Assembly: GCA_017450695.1 (NCBI GenBank)
Contig: JAFSTA010000248.1
Span: 1 to 39,198 of the forward strand
Origin: Kiritimatiellia bacterium
Lineage (GTDB): Bacteria; Verrucomicrobiota; Kiritimatiellia; RFP12; UBA1067
DNA length: 39,198 bases
Direction of reading: 5' to 3'
Each line of letters begins with the position of its first letter. Positions within the stretch are counted from its first letter, which is position 1. This document shows positions 15,766-24,151 of the stretch, piece by piece. The notes below the pieces were generated by a model. It did no database searches. It saw nothing but the letters and a program-made list of their open reading frames with translations, and was not told the DNA's origin. Made by a program: the position numbers and the translations under genes.

Positions 15766-16872
15766 CTAGATGGTAATCAAATCGTACCGGTCGGATCCCA
15801 ATCCGATTTCGACGGCGTGTTCCATCGCATCCCGCCAATGTGTGGTAGGATGGATCGAATCGAACAGGTCCCCGTCTTCTTCGACTTCATCCAATACCGT
15901 CCCGTGAAGCCGCGGCGCGCGTTGGCAAAGATCGGCGCAGGCAAGATCCAGCGCGACCGGATCGAAACTGGCGAGCATTCCGATATCCGGAACGACTGCC
16001 GCATCGTTTTCCGCATGACAATCGCAGTTGGGCGAAACGTCCGAGATCAGGCTGATGTGAAAATGCGGACGCCCGGTGACCACCGCCAGCGCATATTCCG
16101 CAGTTTTATAGTCAAGCACGGAAAAGCCCTGTTCTCCCCACTGCGGCATAAGGGCGCCTTTCGGACAGACACCGACACACCGGCCGCACCCCGCACAGAC
16201 CCCCCGGTTGATCGTCATTTTCCGAGATGCCATTGCCAAGGCACCGTGCGCACAAACTTTCAGACACATTCCACACCCGATACACGTCTCTGGATCGACA
16301 TACGGTTTCCCGTCGCTATGCATCTCCAGCTTGCCTCCACGCGAACCGCATCCCATTCCAATGTTTTTGACGGCACCGCCGATTCCCATCGCCTCGTGCC
16401 CCTTGAAATGGGTCAAGGTCAACAACACGTCCGCCTCCATAATCGTACGCCCGATCTTGGCTTCCTTGACGTACTTCCCATTCGGCACGGGAACCAGTAC
16501 CTCATCCATTCCCTTCAAACCGTCCGCAATAATGACATGGCACCCGACGGTCAGCGGAGTAAAGCCGTTCAGGTCGGCAGTCTCCAAATGATCCACCGTG
16601 TTACCGCGTCCACCTACATACAAGGTATTGCAGTCGGTCAAGAACGGTTTCCCGCCAAGACTCTTGACCAACTCGACAACCGCACGGGCGTAATTCGGAC
16701 GGATGAAGGCAAGATTCCCTCGTTCCCCAAAATGCATCTTAATGGCCACCAGTTTGTGACGGAAGTCAATCGACTCGATCCCTGCACGTTTCAACAGACG
16801 CTGCAGTTTCTGCGTCCTGTTCTCGGTATAGGTCGTACGGAACGTAGTGAAATAAACGGCTGACTTTTTCAT
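15766..16872 (-). CDS. DUF362 / 4Fe-4S ferredoxin domain protein
   Basis: The protein has 368 residues from the ATG at 16872, which has AAAGGAG five bases upstream; the frame extends 20 codons further without support. Residues about 1-190 form the DUF362 domain (KMHFGERGN, THFKGHEAMGIGGAVKNIGMG). A bacterial-type ferredoxin insert follows, with two cluster sites: Cys197, 200, 203, 207 and Cys226, 229, 232, 236. DUF362 continues to the end. The family is often annotated as a ferredoxin or 4Fe-4S protein with unknown partner; it is common in anaerobes. No signal peptide is present, so it is cytoplasmic. This fits an anaerobic lifestyle but does not prove it. Confidence 0.93.
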   Translation of the reverse strand: MKKSAVYFTTFRTTYTENRTQKLQRLLKRAGIESIDFRHKLVAIKMHFGERGNLAFIRPNYARAVVELVKSLGGKPFLTDCNTLYVGGRGNTVDHLETADLNGFTPLTVGCHVIIADGLKGMDEVLVPVPNGKYVKEAKIGRTIMEADVLLTLTHFKGHEAMGIGGAVKNIGMGCGSRGGKLEMHSDGKPYVDPETCIGCGMCLKVCAHGALAMASRKMTINRGVCAGCGRCVGVCPKGALMPQWGEQGFSVLDYKTAEYALAVVTGRPHFHISLISDVSPNCDCHAENDAAVVPDIGMLASFDPVALDLACADLCQRAPRLHGTVLDEVEEDGDLFDSIHPTTHWRDAMEHAVEIGLGSDRYDLITI

Positions 16873-16898
16873 GCTGCTCCTTTTGCGGTAAAAAAGAA

Positions 16899-16927
16899 AT
16901 CGTACCCGAAATCCAATTTTGAGACAA
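16899..16927 (-). promoter_or_regulatory. candidate promoter of the DUF362 gene
   Basis: On the minus strand TTGTCT (16927-16922), a 17-nt spacer and TACGAT (16904-16899) lie about 27 bp before the start codon. The -10 is only moderately good. Confidence 0.4.
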
Positions 16928-16937
16928 GCCAAAACCC

Positions 16938-16992
16938 AAGTTTAAGGTTGGGTGGTTCGGCAATCGATCGCCTTCGATAGCTATCGACGATT
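16938..16992. repeat. dispersed repeat, copy C, with CGAT hairpin
   Basis: AAGTTTAAGGTTGGGTGGTTCGGCAATCG is followed by TCGATCGCC (16964-16972), loop TTCGAT and AGCTATCGA (16979-16987). It lies upstream of the DUF362 promoter and 15 bp beyond the SGNH hydrolase stop. Confidence 0.65.
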
Positions 16993-17007
16993 CACTACCC
17001 CTGCCGC

Positions 17008-18285
17008 CTACTCCCTACCCCCGTCCCCTCCGAACAGCTCCATGAGCGCGTCGGCGAAGATCGTCATTCCTCCCGCGACGGGATGATTGATGTCGTTGAC
17101 GTACATCGTGGAAAACGGGATTCCTTCGCGCCAGAGGTGTCCCCACCGACGGGAGGCATCGGCGAGCGCCACACCGTTTTCAGCAGCGAATTTCCGCAAG
17201 GCGTGGACGAACGGGCGGGGATCGTAATCCGATTCGTGACAGTCCTTCAGCCCCATCCAGTCAAGCCGGACATAATGGGGTGTCATTGCGATCCATTCAC
17301 TGCCGACCTCCCGGAAGGACTGGAGGAAACGCGGATAATCCTCCCGCACGATTTTCTCGCCGTACCCGCAGTCGTTGACGAACTCGCTGATCACAAGATC
17401 GGCTTTCACACCCGCAACCTTGTTCGTGAAATTGTGCGGATCCGCTTCCGGTACCCGAAGGAAGTTGTTGGAACAACGCCCGCCCCACCCGTTGGAGACA
17501 AGACGGATATCCGCCTTGGGAAAACGACGGCGAAGCCTACGAATGAATTGCTCCTGCCACTTGTCCTTGTCAGGCAGAAACCCGCATGATGTCACCGAAT
17601 CCCCCCATGCCAGCACAGTCACGGTAGTTCCCTGATTGAGCTTTTTCCAGGTTCGGGGAAGGAGCCGTGCGGCCACGGGTGTCGTAGAAGAGATGGGGTT
17701 TGGGGGCGGTTCCAACACGGGGAAGAGGTTGCGGACGCCGAGGGAATCCGTCTGCGCGTCGAGAAACACGTTTCCGATACGCGTCTCATTCGGCGCGAGC
17801 GCGGGCTGTACGGGCGTGGCAACATGTGCTTCCCCTTTGCGAAGAGAAAGACGTCCGTCCGTTCCCCGAACAATCGAATCGATTCGGCGCATACGATAGG
17901 CGTAGCTCACGGAGACAGGAACATTGGTGGACACCTCGCCTCCCGGCTTCCATTCGATCGTTCCCCACAACAGATCCACCGTATAGTCCCGACCGTTCGC
18001 GAGGACGCGACCATCGGGCAAAGAGGTTATGACATACGAATCCGGGACGACGGCATGGGCAACGGTACACTCCCACGCCCGCGCTGCGAGAAACTTGCAC
18101 TCCTTTCTCCACCCGGCAACGGGAGACGGCGGAGGTAATCGAGGGTGACGTTCATTTTTCACTTCGATCCGCGTCGGCGGATCAATCGCAAATGACTCCG
18201 TTTTGCCATCCACCGAAACCGAAATCTGCCAATCCCCGACCGGGGTCATCGCAACCGCCAAAACCAAAGAAGCAATCATGCTCAT
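17008..18285 (-). CDS. secreted SGNH/GDSL hydrolase
   Basis: The protein has 425 residues from the ATG at 18285; an ATG three codons upstream (18294) abuts the AAAGGA site, so 18285 has the better spacing. A short signal peptide (about 1-17) precedes a beta-rich N-terminal domain (to about 210). The SGNH hydrolase domain follows: block I LAWGDSVTSCG with the catalytic Ser, block II SNGWGG, block III EFVND with the oxyanion Asn, and block V DINHP with the Asp-x-x-His. Such secreted enzymes remove acyl groups, often acetyl esters from polysaccharide. A good promoter lies just upstream. Confidence 0.9.
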   Translation of the reverse strand: MSMIASLVLAVAMTPVGDWQISVSVDGKTESFAIDPPTRIEVKNERHPRLPPPSPVAGWRKECKFLAARAWECTVAHAVVPDSYVITSLPDGRVLANGRDYTVDLLWGTIEWKPGGEVSTNVPVSVSYAYRMRRIDSIVRGTDGRLSLRKGEAHVATPVQPALAPNETRIGNVFLDAQTDSLGVRNLFPVLEPPPNPISSTTPVAARLLPRTWKKLNQGTTVTVLAWGDSVTSCGFLPDKDKWQEQFIRRLRRRFPKADIRLVSNGWGGRCSNNFLRVPEADPHNFTNKVAGVKADLVISEFVNDCGYGEKIVREDYPRFLQSFREVGSEWIAMTPHYVRLDWMGLKDCHESDYDPRPFVHALRKFAAENGVALADASRRWGHLWREGIPFSTMYVNDINHPVAGGMTIFADALMELFGGDGGRE

Positions 18286-18313
18286 TCCAAACATTCCTTT
18301 CTGTACGGAGGCA

Positions 18314-18343
18314 AGTATAGCACAGCGAATCGCGAAAGTGCAA
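18314..18343 (-). promoter_or_regulatory. promoter of the SGNH hydrolase gene
   Basis: On the minus strand TTGCAC (18343-18338), an 18-nt spacer and TATACT (18319-18314) place the transcript start near 18307, about 22 bp upstream of the chosen ATG. Confidence 0.6.
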
Positions 18344-18567
18344 CCAGCGTGTTAAGCAGGGGAAGCCAGGTAGGCGTTGCGGTCGCGACGGAGCGCGCAC
18401 CTCCCGTTCTCTGCGCGAGACACGCGACATGCGACACCAGTCCTAGTTGTCCCATTCGTCCCAGTTGCCCCAGCTCCGTGTGAGGCGAAAGACATGCGAC
18501 AGGCGACAAGCCGGGGCGCGAGACATGAGGCGTGAGACGAGTGCCCCCTCTTCTCAGCTTCTCAGCC

Positions 18568-18745
18568 TCTCAGCTGGCGCGAAGCGCCCGCCCCTCCCGG
18601 CGGGTCAAGTCAACTTAGGGGCGCAGCCCCATTCTGGCCCGCAGGGGCACTTAGGCGGCGCAGCCGCCACTTATCAGCCCTCGTTTTCCTGAAAGCCGAC
18701 GGCGAGGGCGCCGTCGCTACGCAGCTGGCGCGATGCGCCGCCCCT
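18568..18745. repeat. string of short hairpins with GNA/GAT loops
   Basis: Five or six small hairpins follow one another: GGCGC-GAA-GCGCC (18576-18588), GGGGC-GCA-GCCCC (18618-18630), GCCC-GCA-GGGGC (18637-18648), GGCGGC-GCA-GCCGCC (18654-18668) and GGCGC-GAT-GCGCC (18727-18739). Words such as CTTAGG and AGCTGGCGC recur between them. Confidence 0.7.
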
Positions 18746-18756
18746 CATTTCACGGC

Positions 18757-18785
18757 TTGCCGCGAATGGTGGGGGATGGTATAAT
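18757..18785 (+). promoter_or_regulatory. near-consensus promoter giving a leaderless transcript
   Basis: TTGCCG (18757-18762), a 17-nt spacer and a perfect TATAAT (18780-18785) lie only six bases before the ATG at 18792. Transcription should start at or within a base or two of the start codon, so the mRNA would lack a ribosome-binding site. Confidence 0.65.
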
Positions 18786-18791
18786 AACCGC

Positions 18792-19424
18792 ATGAGTTTT
18801 CGAAAGTGGATGGTGTTTTTTCTCATGGCGGGTGTCTTGACCCCGCTCTTGTTGTGTGCCGCTTTTTTTTCACAGGTCTCTCGCACCGCCGCCCGTTTTC
18901 TGACGGAACAGAACGGTTCACGCGTGTATTCGACGGATGTCCGCGTGAACGGGGGGGATGGAAAACTGGAGGCCTACGTCCTGCCTCACTCCCCGGCGGA
19001 AGTGCAACGGTTGATCGCGCAGAACCAGTTTCCGCAAACCCGGTTCTTCGTCCTGCCGTCTTCGTTTTCTGCCGGCGAAAGCGTCGTCCTTTCCTTCTCC
19101 AGCGAGAAGAACATGGGGCAAGAGGCGGAGTGGCCGCAGGCGATTCCTCGATTCGACGCTCTTCCCCAATTCTCCGCCGAATGCACGAAGACGCAGGTCG
19201 CCTTCTTGACGGCGAAATCGGCCGCTTCCCTTTCGGGGACAATGGAGAATGCCTCTCGCGCCCTCGAAGGCGTGCGTTTTATCGAGGTGTCTCCGCCCTC
19301 CTCGTCCTGCCGGATTTTCTCCCGCCGCAACGAAGTGGCGCTGGTATTCGTTCATTCACAACCCGAATCTCACGAGACGCTCGTGACCGTGCTTCTCAGA
19401 TCCGGATCATCAAAACTTTTCTGA
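18792..19424 (+). CDS. membrane-anchored protein of unknown function, first gene of murE operon
   Basis: The 210-residue protein is not recognised. It has an N-terminal hydrophobic segment (about 6-27, FFLMAGVLTPLLLCAAFF) acting as signal or anchor, then a soluble domain that reads as mixed alpha/beta and contains no motif I can name. A cell-envelope role is suggested by the murE gene starting eight bases after its stop. Position resembles that of ftsL-type genes in dcw clusters, but size and lack of a coiled coil argue against FtsL. Initiation is apparently leaderless, since a TATAAT box ends six bases upstream of the ATG. Confidence 0.75.
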   Translation: MSFRKWMVFFLMAGVLTPLLLCAAFFSQVSRTAARFLTEQNGSRVYSTDVRVNGGDGKLEAYVLPHSPAEVQRLIAQNQFPQTRFFVLPSSFSAGESVVLSFSSEKNMGQEAEWPQAIPRFDALPQFSAECTKTQVAFLTAKSAASLSGTMENASRALEGVRFIEVSPPSSSCRIFSRRNEVALVFVHSQPESHETLVTVLLRSGSSKLF

Positions 19425-19432
19425 GGTTTGCC

Positions 19433-20959
19433 ATGTTCCTTTCCTCTTGTCCCCGTGTCCTTCCTCTCCTGCTTTCCCCCTACCCTGATTTCGAGTTTAC
19501 CCATGTTCGGAGCGATTCACGTCTTGTGCGTCCCGGCGACCTGTTTGCCGTCGTACAAGGTACGGAACAGGACGGAAGCCGTTTCATACCCAATGCGATC
19601 CAAGCGGGTGCATCCGGATTGCTGGTGGATGCGAGCGTGAAGGACGCGGTTCCGCTTGCAGACCTGACCCTACCTATCGCCTACACGAAAGACGTGCGCG
19701 GTGCAATGGGGATTCTGGCATCCTGTGCCGAAGGCGATCCCAGCCAACACATGGATGTCTATGCGATCACGGGAACGAACGGAAAGACGACAACGGCGCG
19801 CCTGTTGGCGGAAATGCTGAAAGCGGGCGGGCACCACCCCGGATTGCAGACGACCGTCGCGGTTGAGTACGGCAGGCGTTCGTATTCGTCGGAACGGACA
19901 ACCCCCGGAATCTGCGAAATGCAGGAACTGCTGGGCGAAATGTGCCGCGCCGGATGCGATTCCGTTGTGATGGAAGCCTCTTCTCATGCGTTGGACCAGC
20001 GCCGCCTTTCCTCCATCCGTCTCGCGGGCGGGGCGTTCACAAACCTGACGGAGGATCACCTGGATTACCACCGGTCGATGGATGCGTATTTCGACGCGAA
20101 GAAAAAGCTCTTCGCGCAACTTGCCACCGATCGTCCTTCCGCGCCCGCAGTCTGCTTCGTCGATGCGCCCGGCGGTCAAGAAATGGCCGCTTACTGCCGG
20201 ACGCTGGGACTCACCGTCCGGTGCGCGGGAATCACGGAAAACGGAAGAACACCGGACGAACCGCTTTTCGTTCGGGCAGAGAATGTGAAAATCGCGCCGG
20301 ATGCGACACGTTTTACATTGATTGTCGAGGATGGGAGACGAGCCGAAATCCATTCCGCGCTGGCGGGACGCTACAACATCGCCAACCAGCTCTGCGCCGC
20401 CGCGCTGGCGCTGTCGGCGCGAGTTCCCTTTGAGACTGTCGTTCACGTCATGAACACGGTCCTTCCCTGCTGGGGGCGGCTGGAGCGTGTCGATACGGCA
20501 TTGCCCTGCACCGTCTTTGTGGATTATGCGCATACGGATGACGCCCTGCGCAACGTGCTGACCACCATTCGCGAGATGGCGTCGGGCAAGATCGTTGTTG
20601 TCTTCGGATGCGGCGGAGACCGCGACCGCGCCAAGCGACCGTTGATGGGAAGGGCTTGCGCCGAATGCGCCGATCGGCTGGTGGTGACCTCCGACAATCC
20701 GCGTTCCGAAGAGCCGATGGCGATCATCCGTGAAATCCTGACGGGAATCCCCGACGGGAAAGATGTCGTCGTAGAGGCGGACCGTCGCGAGGCGATTCGG
20801 TCGGCACTCGAATCCGCCGGGAAAGACGATATCGTGCTGGTGGCGGGAAAGGGACACGAAACCGAACAGATCGTGGCAGGAGCGCACCATCCCTTTGATG
20901 ACCGGCAAGTGGTAAGAGAACTGGCGAAGGAGATTGCGCGGAGGAATACGAATGGATGA
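19433..20959 (+). CDS. murE: UDP-N-acetylmuramoyl-tripeptide synthetase (MurE)
   Basis: The protein has 508 residues from the ATG at 19433, which has GAGG eight bases upstream; the open frame extends far back through the preceding gene in another frame. It is a Mur ligase: N-terminal UMP-binding domain (RSDSRLVRPGDLF), ATP loop GTNGKTTT near 111-118, the central ligase domain, and C-terminal domain with GCGGDRDRAKRPLM and DNPRSEEP near 421. The DNPR motif is the hallmark of enzymes that add meso-diaminopimelate to UDP-MurNAc-L-Ala-D-Glu, so the cell wall is probably of the DAP type. The gene ends eight bases inside lpd. Confidence 0.95.
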   Translation: MFLSSCPRVLPLLLSPYPDFEFTHVRSDSRLVRPGDLFAVVQGTEQDGSRFIPNAIQAGASGLLVDASVKDAVPLADLTLPIAYTKDVRGAMGILASCAEGDPSQHMDVYAITGTNGKTTTARLLAEMLKAGGHHPGLQTTVAVEYGRRSYSSERTTPGICEMQELLGEMCRAGCDSVVMEASSHALDQRRLSSIRLAGGAFTNLTEDHLDYHRSMDAYFDAKKKLFAQLATDRPSAPAVCFVDAPGGQEMAAYCRTLGLTVRCAGITENGRTPDEPLFVRAENVKIAPDATRFTLIVEDGRRAEIHSALAGRYNIANQLCAAALALSARVPFETVVHVMNTVLPCWGRLERVDTALPCTVFVDYAHTDDALRNVLTTIREMASGKIVVVFGCGGDRDRAKRPLMGRACAECADRLVVTSDNPRSEEPMAIIREILTGIPDGKDVVVEADRREAIRSALESAGKDDIVLVAGKGHETEQIVAGAHHPFDDRQVVRELAKEIARRNTNG

Positions 20960-22367
20960 GTTTGACATTGTGGTCATCGGCGCGGGTCCCGCCGGCTATC
21001 CGGCAGCCGTTCGCGCCGCGCAACTCGGAAAGCGCGTGGCGGTTGTCGAGGCATCTGAACCGGGCGGCGTCTGTCTGAACGAGGGATGCATTCCGACCAA
21101 GACCTTGATCGCCTCTTACCGCCGTTATCACGAGGCGGTGTCCCATTTCGCCGATTTCGGAATCGAGTGTGATCCCGTTCCGCCAGCACTCGGAACTGTC
21201 GTGGACCGAAAAGACGTGATCGTATCCCGTTTGCGCGGCGGTATCCGGATGATCCTTCAGTCGCACGGAGTGGAACTGATTCCAGGGGCGGCGTCTTTCG
21301 CGGGCCCGCATGAAATACATGTCACCGCGCCAGATGGTTCGGGGCGAACTATCCGTGGCGACGGCATCCTCATCGCAACCGGGAGCGAACCGGCTTCCCT
21401 GCCCTTCCTGCCGTCCTCACCCCGAATCCGAACGAGTCGAGAGTTTCTGAATTTGCGGGAACTGCCGGAACGGATGATTGTGCTGGGAGGCGGCGTAATC
21501 GGATGCGAACTGGCTTGTCTGGCGGCGCAGTCCGAACAAACGGAAGTGACAGTCATCGAGGCGCAACAAGACATTCTGGGGATGCTTGACCCTGATGTGC
21601 GGCGAATCGTGAAACGCGGAATGCAGCATGAGTTGCGCATCGAGCTGATGACGGGCAAGACGGTGACAGCGGTTGCCGCCGATGCGGAGTCCGTCACTGT
21701 GACAGTCGAAGGGAATGCGCTCGAAGCGGAATTGCTCTTGGTTGCGGTGGGCAGGAAACCGAGAACCGGGGGATTGCAACTGGAGAACGCGGGTGTCGTG
21801 GTCAATGCGCACGGCGCGATTCCGGTGAACAAGTACGGACAGACCAACGTGCCGCACATCTGCGCGGCGGGAGACGTCGTGGCCGGGAGTCGGCAACTGG
21901 CACATGACGCGACCTGGCACGGGGTACGAGCCGCCGAGTTTCTGTGCGGCGCGTTCCCCGAAGACGGCATGGAATCAGCGGTTCCCTCCGCGATTTTTAC
22001 GACGCCGGAAGTCGGTAGCGCCGGGTACACAGAGACGCAAGCCACGGAAGCAGGAATCGAATACGGCGCAGCCGTCTTCCCATTCGCCGCATCGGGTAAG
22101 GCACTGGCGGAACAGGAAACGGACGGCTTCGCGAAATGGATTTACGATCCTGTGTCCCATCGCGTGATGGGCGCCGCAGTCGTGGGAGCGCACGCGACGG
22201 AACTGATTTCGGAAGCCACACTGGCCGTTACGCGCGGTCTGCGTCTCGAAGAAATCACAGAAGTTCAGCATGCCCACCCGACGCACGGCGAGTGCTGGGC
22301 GGAGGCGGCGCATGTCGCCTTGGGAAGTTGCGTGAATTTACCGAAACGGAGAGGAGGAAACGGATGA
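20952..22367 (+). CDS. lpd: dihydrolipoyl dehydrogenase
   Basis: The protein has 471 residues from the ATG at 20952 (MDEFDIVVIG), which has GCGGAGG upstream and overlaps murE by eight bases; the frame begins six codons earlier without support. It is a class I flavoprotein disulfide reductase: FAD-binding GAGPAG at 10-15, redox disulfide Cys41/Cys46 in GGVCLNEGC, NAD-binding GGGVIGCE, second FAD motif (AAGDV), and the C-terminal dimer domain with active-site His442-Pro and Glu447 (HAHPTHGE). It reoxidises protein-bound dihydrolipoamide with NAD+. The gene for a lipoyl carrier protein of the GcvH type overlaps its end, which suggests a glycine-cleavage role. Confidence 0.95.
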   Translation: MDEFDIVVIGAGPAGYPAAVRAAQLGKRVAVVEASEPGGVCLNEGCIPTKTLIASYRRYHEAVSHFADFGIECDPVPPALGTVVDRKDVIVSRLRGGIRMILQSHGVELIPGAASFAGPHEIHVTAPDGSGRTIRGDGILIATGSEPASLPFLPSSPRIRTSREFLNLRELPERMIVLGGGVIGCELACLAAQSEQTEVTVIEAQQDILGMLDPDVRRIVKRGMQHELRIELMTGKTVTAVAADAESVTVTVEGNALEAELLLVAVGRKPRTGGLQLENAGVVVNAHGAIPVNKYGQTNVPHICAAGDVVAGSRQLAHDATWHGVRAAEFLCGAFPEDGMESAVPSAIFTTPEVGSAGYTETQATEAGIEYGAAVFPFAASGKALAEQETDGFAKWIYDPVSHRVMGAAVVGAHATELISEATLAVTRGLRLEEITEVQHAHPTHGECWAEAAHVALGSCVNLPKRRGGNG

Positions 22368-22726
22368 GCGAACGGTTGGTATCGGACAAGCATATCTGGC
22401 TAACAGTCGAGGGAAACAGGGCGACGGTTGGGATTACCGACTATGCACAACAGCAGACCGGGGATCTGGAGTTCATCAATCTGCCGAAAATCGGGCAACA
22501 GGTCACGATTGGCGAATCGTTCGCAGACATCGAATCGTTAAAAGCAATCGTGCCCTTGATCTCTCCGTTGGATGGAACGGTTGTGGAGACCCATGCGGAG
22601 GTGGCGAAACAACCGACGAGAGTCAACGACAACCCGTACGATGCCTGGCTGGTCAAATTTGAGTTCACGCGCCTACAGGACAATCTCCTGACGGAAGCCG
22701 AGTATCGGAACAAAACCCATTCTTGA
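22364..22726 (+). CDS. gcvH: glycine cleavage system H protein
   Basis: The 120-residue protein begins at the ATG at 22364, which overlaps the lpd stop as ATGA and has GAGGAGG upstream. It has the GcvH fold with the lipoylation site Lys60 in IESLKAIVPLISP, plus the typical NDNPYDAWLVK segment. It would shuttle the aminomethyl group between P, T and L proteins of the glycine cleavage system in the cytoplasm. Only L and H are here; P and T are not in the window. Slightly short for the family (usually 125-130 residues). Confidence 0.94.
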   Translation: MSERLVSDKHIWLTVEGNRATVGITDYAQQQTGDLEFINLPKIGQQVTIGESFADIESLKAIVPLISPLDGTVVETHAEVAKQPTRVNDNPYDAWLVKFEFTRLQDNLLTEAEYRNKTHS

Positions 22727-22766
22727 GCCGCGTTCCGGTCCCCGGCGTTTCGCGCTTCACCGCACC

Positions 22767-22787
22767 AAACGGCAAAAAATGCCGTTT
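22767..22787. terminator. hairpin between convergent gcvH and metallophosphoesterase genes
   Basis: AAACGGCA and TGCCGTTT form a perfect 8-bp stem with an A5 loop, placed between two genes that end toward each other. Neither strand has a proper T run after it, so termination strength is uncertain. Confidence 0.4.
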
Positions 22788-22812
22788 CACAGAACAAGGG
22801 CAAGGATGCCGT

Positions 22813-23772
22813 CTATACGAAACTGATGCGCTGCACTTCGCCGCGATAGGTCGCACTGCAAACGTACTGCATCGCCGTGGGCGAGAAGCGCTCCTCGTGG
22901 AACTTGTGAAGGTGACCGCAGAGAATGCCCTTCAGCAGTTTCTGCTCCTTCAGCCAGGCGACGAACGCGCCTGTCGGCGCATCGGTTTTCTGCTGCTCGG
23001 CCCGGTGTGGATTGTATTTGGAGGTAATATCCAGCGGTGCGCCAGTGACATACGCGGGGGTCGAAGCGTTCCCTCGTTGCTGATCCGCACAAAGTCCCGG
23101 CAGATAGAACGGCACGTGGCACATCAGGATGATCGGAAGTCCCTTCTCAACCTCCTTGCGGAAAAGCTCATGTTGCGCCTCGGTGACGTTATAATAGACA
23201 TCATCGATCGCCACGAAGTTCACGCCGTTCACCACGCGGGAACAGAAGGTCAAGTCGTTCGGGAACGCAGCCTGCACGCGGTCATAGCTGTCCGCCTTGT
23301 ATGCCGCATCCTCCTTCGCCTCGCCGACATACTTGCTGAACTCGTGGTTCCCAGAAGAGGCGTACCAGTCGTCGCTGGCGAACGCACGTTCCGTGTAAGC
23401 GAGATTCGCCTTGCTCACGAAGTCGATCATATCGCCGGTATGCAGCAGCAGGTCGCCTTTCGTACGCGCCAGGTGAACCGCCTCGTCGAAATAATGTTCC
23501 GACCAAGGGAAGATCGTGTGGCGTCCCATCGCCAGACTCACCTTGCGCGCGTCATTCTCGCTCGCGTTGACCAGCGTCAAGTGCGTGTCCGACACCTGCA
23601 TCGCCGTGAACGGCTTCGAGGCGCCCGCTTCAATCCGGATTTCCTTCACCTTCAGCGGCGCGAACTTCGCGCGTGGTTTCGCATCCTTCCCGTCAACGCC
23701 ATACGCGGCAAGTTCCGACGCGAGCAAGGCACCCGCGCTCACCTGCAAAAAACTCCTTCTACTGCACTTCAT
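22813..23772 (-). CDS. Tat-exported metallophosphoesterase, paralogue 1
   Basis: The protein has 319 residues from the ATG at 23772 (GGAAGAG upstream); the frame runs 38 codons further without support. The N-terminus is a twin-arginine signal (CSRRSFLQVSAGALLAS). The calcineurin-like core is complete: SDTH (Asp62, His64), GDMIDF, GNHEFS, CHVPF and GHLHKF, all ligands for a two-metal site. It probably hydrolyses phosphoester bonds outside the cytoplasm. It is very close to the product of 27102-28235 along its whole length but stops right where that protein begins its LDTR-repeat tail. The gene stands apart from the SUMF1/phosphoesterase block, beyond the trkA/H remnant and the palindrome array. 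Confidence 0.92.
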   Translation of the reverse strand: MKCSRRSFLQVSAGALLASELAAYGVDGKDAKPRAKFAPLKVKEIRIEAGASKPFTAMQVSDTHLTLVNASENDARKVSLAMGRHTIFPWSEHYFDEAVHLARTKGDLLLHTGDMIDFVSKANLAYTERAFASDDWYASSGNHEFSKYVGEAKEDAAYKADSYDRVQAAFPNDLTFCSRVVNGVNFVAIDDVYYNVTEAQHELFRKEVEKGLPIILMCHVPFYLPGLCADQQRGNASTPAYVTGAPLDITSKYNPHRAEQQKTDAPTGAFVAWLKEQKLLKGILCGHLHKFHEERFSPTAMQYVCSATYRGEVQRISFV

Positions 23773-24014
23773 CGTTTCTCTTCCTTTCGTTACAACAAGA
23801 ATCAACACCCAAGTCCGTCCAAACGGACACAACAAACCTCTCTCGCAAGAACCACCTGATCGTACCCCCCGTTGGGTCCCTATCAAAATCCTTCTCTGTT
23901 ACAAAACACAAGTTATCCTACCATTATTTACCCTTACCCGTCCAGCCAATAAGAAAGTCATGCGACTGAGCGGAGCGGATGAAGCTACGGAGTCCAACGT
24001 ACATTTTCTCCGAA
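23773..24014. other. intergenic stretch upstream of metallophosphoesterase 1
   Basis: No gene. A GTCCGT-CCAA-ACGGAC hairpin is present near 23815-23830. I could not find a convincing promoter for the phosphoesterase here. Confidence 0.5.
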
Positions 24015-24150
24015 GGTGAAAGTCCGCAAGATTCCAACGCGCCATGATTCACCACGGAATACACGGAACTCACGGAATCGCCAGTCCACGGAACTGATGT
24101 TTTTCCGTGTATTCCGTGGTTTTTCAAATTATCCAACCGAAGAATTTAGG
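24015..24150. repeat. 136-bp palindromic repeat, copy 2
   Basis: It matches 6-141 over exactly 136 bp. This copy has a perfect 17-bp inverted pair: CCACGGAATACACGGAA (about 24053-24069) and its complement (about 24104-24120), with a 34-bp middle. It abuts the original stop codon of the trkH remnant at 24152-24154. Confidence 0.85.
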
Positions 24151-24151
24151 T

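Larger units (their letters stand above)
18295..18791. other. 497-bp intergenic region with hairpin string
   Basis: No gene is supported. It contains the SGNH promoter (minus, 18314-18343), word-like runs such as GAGACATG.GGCG(T)GAGAC (18420-18545), a chain of short hairpins (18568-18745), and the promoter of the next operon (18757-18785). Confidence 0.7.
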
